Below the pieces are notes generated by a model, which ran no database searches, was not told the origin of the DNA, and saw only the letters and a list, made by a program, of their open reading frames with translations. 6,650 nucleotides of DNA from Dehalococcoidales bacterium (GTDB lineage Bacteria > Chloroflexota > Dehalococcoidia > Dehalococcoidales > Fen-1064): the NCBI GenBank assembly GCA_030667735.1, contig DAOUVG010000088.1, forward strand, positions 1 to 6,650, in the 5' to 3' direction. A program made the position numbers and the translations under genes. Of the stretch, positions 6,086 through 6,650 are shown piece after piece; position 1 is the first letter of the stretch; each line of letters opens with the position of its first letter.

Positions 6086-6259
6086 GAGACCTTCAACTAC
6101 CCGGCGGGTGCTACTTCCTTCAGTGAGACGCACCAGTACCTGGACGACAACCCCGGTGGCACTTCCTCCGATGACTACAGCATCTCAGTGACCGTCACCG
6201 ATGACGACGGCGGCGAAGGCAGCGCCAGCACTACCGTCACCGTCAACAACGTGGCACCG
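6086..6259 (+). repeat. Direct repeat copy A, 306-bp period (PKD repeats 3 and 4)
   Basis: The segment recurs at 6392-6565, exactly 306 bp (102 codons) later. Over the first 98 nt (6086-6183 against 6392-6489) only two differences are seen, both third-position C/T changes; about nine more occur in the remainder. It encodes the ETFNYPAGATSFSETHQYL portion and the following TVTVNNVAP linker. This is recent internal duplication within the coding region. Confidence 0.85.
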
Positions 6260-6391
6260 ACGCTGTCAGATATATCGGTTACCTCACCAATCAATGAGAA
6301 CGATGTTGCAACGCTCACCGGTGACATCACCGACCCGGGAACTCTGGACACCTTTGTGCTGGCTGTGGATTGGGGTGATAACAGTCCTATC

Positions 6392-6565
6392 GAGACCTTC
6401 AACTACCCGGCGGGTGCTACTTCCTTCAGTGAGACGCACCAGTACCTGGACGATAACCCCGGTGGTACTTCCTCCGATGACTACAGCATTGTAGTGACCG
6501 TCACCGATGATGATGGCGGTGAAGACAGCGCCAGTGCTACCGTCACCGTCAACAACGTGGCACCG
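6392..6565 (+). repeat. Direct repeat copy B, 306-bp period
   Basis: Second copy of the segment at 6086-6259, in the same frame and encoding the equivalent part of the next PKD-like domain. The two copies are near-identical for 98 nt and diverge mainly at synonymous sites afterwards. Confidence 0.85.
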
Positions 6566-6650
6566 GAGGTGGATGCCGGGTCTGAAGCCACTATCGATGA
6601 GGGTGATACCTTCTCAAGTTCCGGCTCCTTCACCGACCCCGGTGCCGATA
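6515..6650 (+). repeat. Direct repeat copy B, 876-bp period (truncated by window edge)
   Basis: Second copy of 5639-5774. Repeat 5 is therefore closest to repeat 2, not to its neighbour repeat 4, which implies that a three-domain block (repeats 2-3-4) was duplicated as a unit. Confidence 0.82.

Larger units (their letters stand above)
5240..6650 (+). pseudogene. PKD-repeat region of the same surface protein, in the shifted frame (partial, runs off right edge)
   Basis: Frame +2 is open from 5240 to the window end without a stop. Sense coding relative to the upstream gene probably begins near 5273 (EIDLGTLGPLYQ...), leading through 'DPWELGGFNTSSG' to the repeats. Repeat 1 (about 5438-5689) has the canonical PKD core 'YSWDFGDD' and 'DHTYADDGVYTVTLTV'. 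Repeats 2 (to about 5965), 3 (to 6259) and 4 (to 6565) carry the variants 'VDYGDGS', 'IDWGEG' and 'VDWGDN'. Repeat 5 is cut by the window edge. Each ends in a TVTVNNVAP-type linker (DNVAP after repeat 2). PKD domains are immunoglobulin-like modules of secreted and surface proteins, used as spacers or for binding; Asp/Gly richness fits calcium-stabilised loops. No independent start with a ribosome site is seen: GTG 5309 and ATG 5486 are poor. So I read it as the continuation of the gene at 3934, broken by a one-base frameshift, rather than a separate gene. Confidence 0.72.

Noticed and set aside
5605..6402. Minus-strand Val/Ser/Thr-rich frames across the PKD repeats
   Set aside because: Their repetitiveness simply mirrors the sense-strand PKD repeats.
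5639..6650. Possible CRISPR array or satellite repeat
   Set aside because: Periods are 306 and 876 bp, in frame and coding for PKD domains; there are no short repeats with unique spacers.

Overview
The window looks like a piece of a bacterial chromosome or metagenome contig of mid-to-high GC content. Shine-Dalgarno motifs of the GGAGG type and sigma-70-like boxes argue for a bacterium rather than an archaeon. A split methylmalonyl-CoA mutase with a linked epimerase, a Tat-targeted flavoprotein and a very large PKD-repeat surface protein together fit a Chloroflexota (Dehalococcoidia- or Anaerolineae-like) genome best. That placement is inference from gene content and style; no marker gene is present.

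Left half, minus strand (reading from 3100 down to 1): large catalytic subunit of methylmalonyl-CoA mutase (1490-3100), B12-binding small subunit (1036-1455) and methylmalonyl-CoA epimerase (654-1052). The genes are tightly packed (34-nt gap, then a 17-nt overlap) and look like one operon. Together they interconvert (2S)- and (2R)-methylmalonyl-CoA and succinyl-CoA, the cobalamin-dependent branch of propionyl-CoA metabolism. No MeaB/ArgK-type chaperone GTPase lies in the window. Beyond the epimerase is a gene-poor stretch (about 330 nt) with a good minus-strand promoter. It is followed by the first 109 codons of a SagB-type nitroreductase-family protein with a twin-arginine lipoprotein signal, which runs off the left edge.

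Middle (3101-3933): an 830-nt divergent intergenic region with no convincing gene. It holds a perfect palindrome close upstream of the mutase, a cluster of perfect short inverted repeats including a set that could pair in alternative ways, and a plausible plus-strand promoter just before the surface-protein gene.

Right half, plus strand (3934 to the right edge): a secreted protein with a Sec signal peptide and a roughly 410-residue beta-rich N-terminal region of unrecognised family, followed by at least four and a half PKD-like repeats. The N-terminal part and the repeats lie in different frames. A single-base frameshift at a CCCC run inside a G/C palindrome (about 5261-5273) separates them; removing one C would join them into one protein of more than 900 residues that continues past the window. 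The repeats show recent duplication at two scales, 306 bp (one domain) and 876 bp (three domains).

The metabolic operon and the surface protein are divergently oriented and nothing in the sequence ties their functions together. I did not find a clearly new multi-gene system. The best leads are the frameshifted modular surface protein, the structured intergenic region and the Tat-anchored SagB-like flavoprotein.
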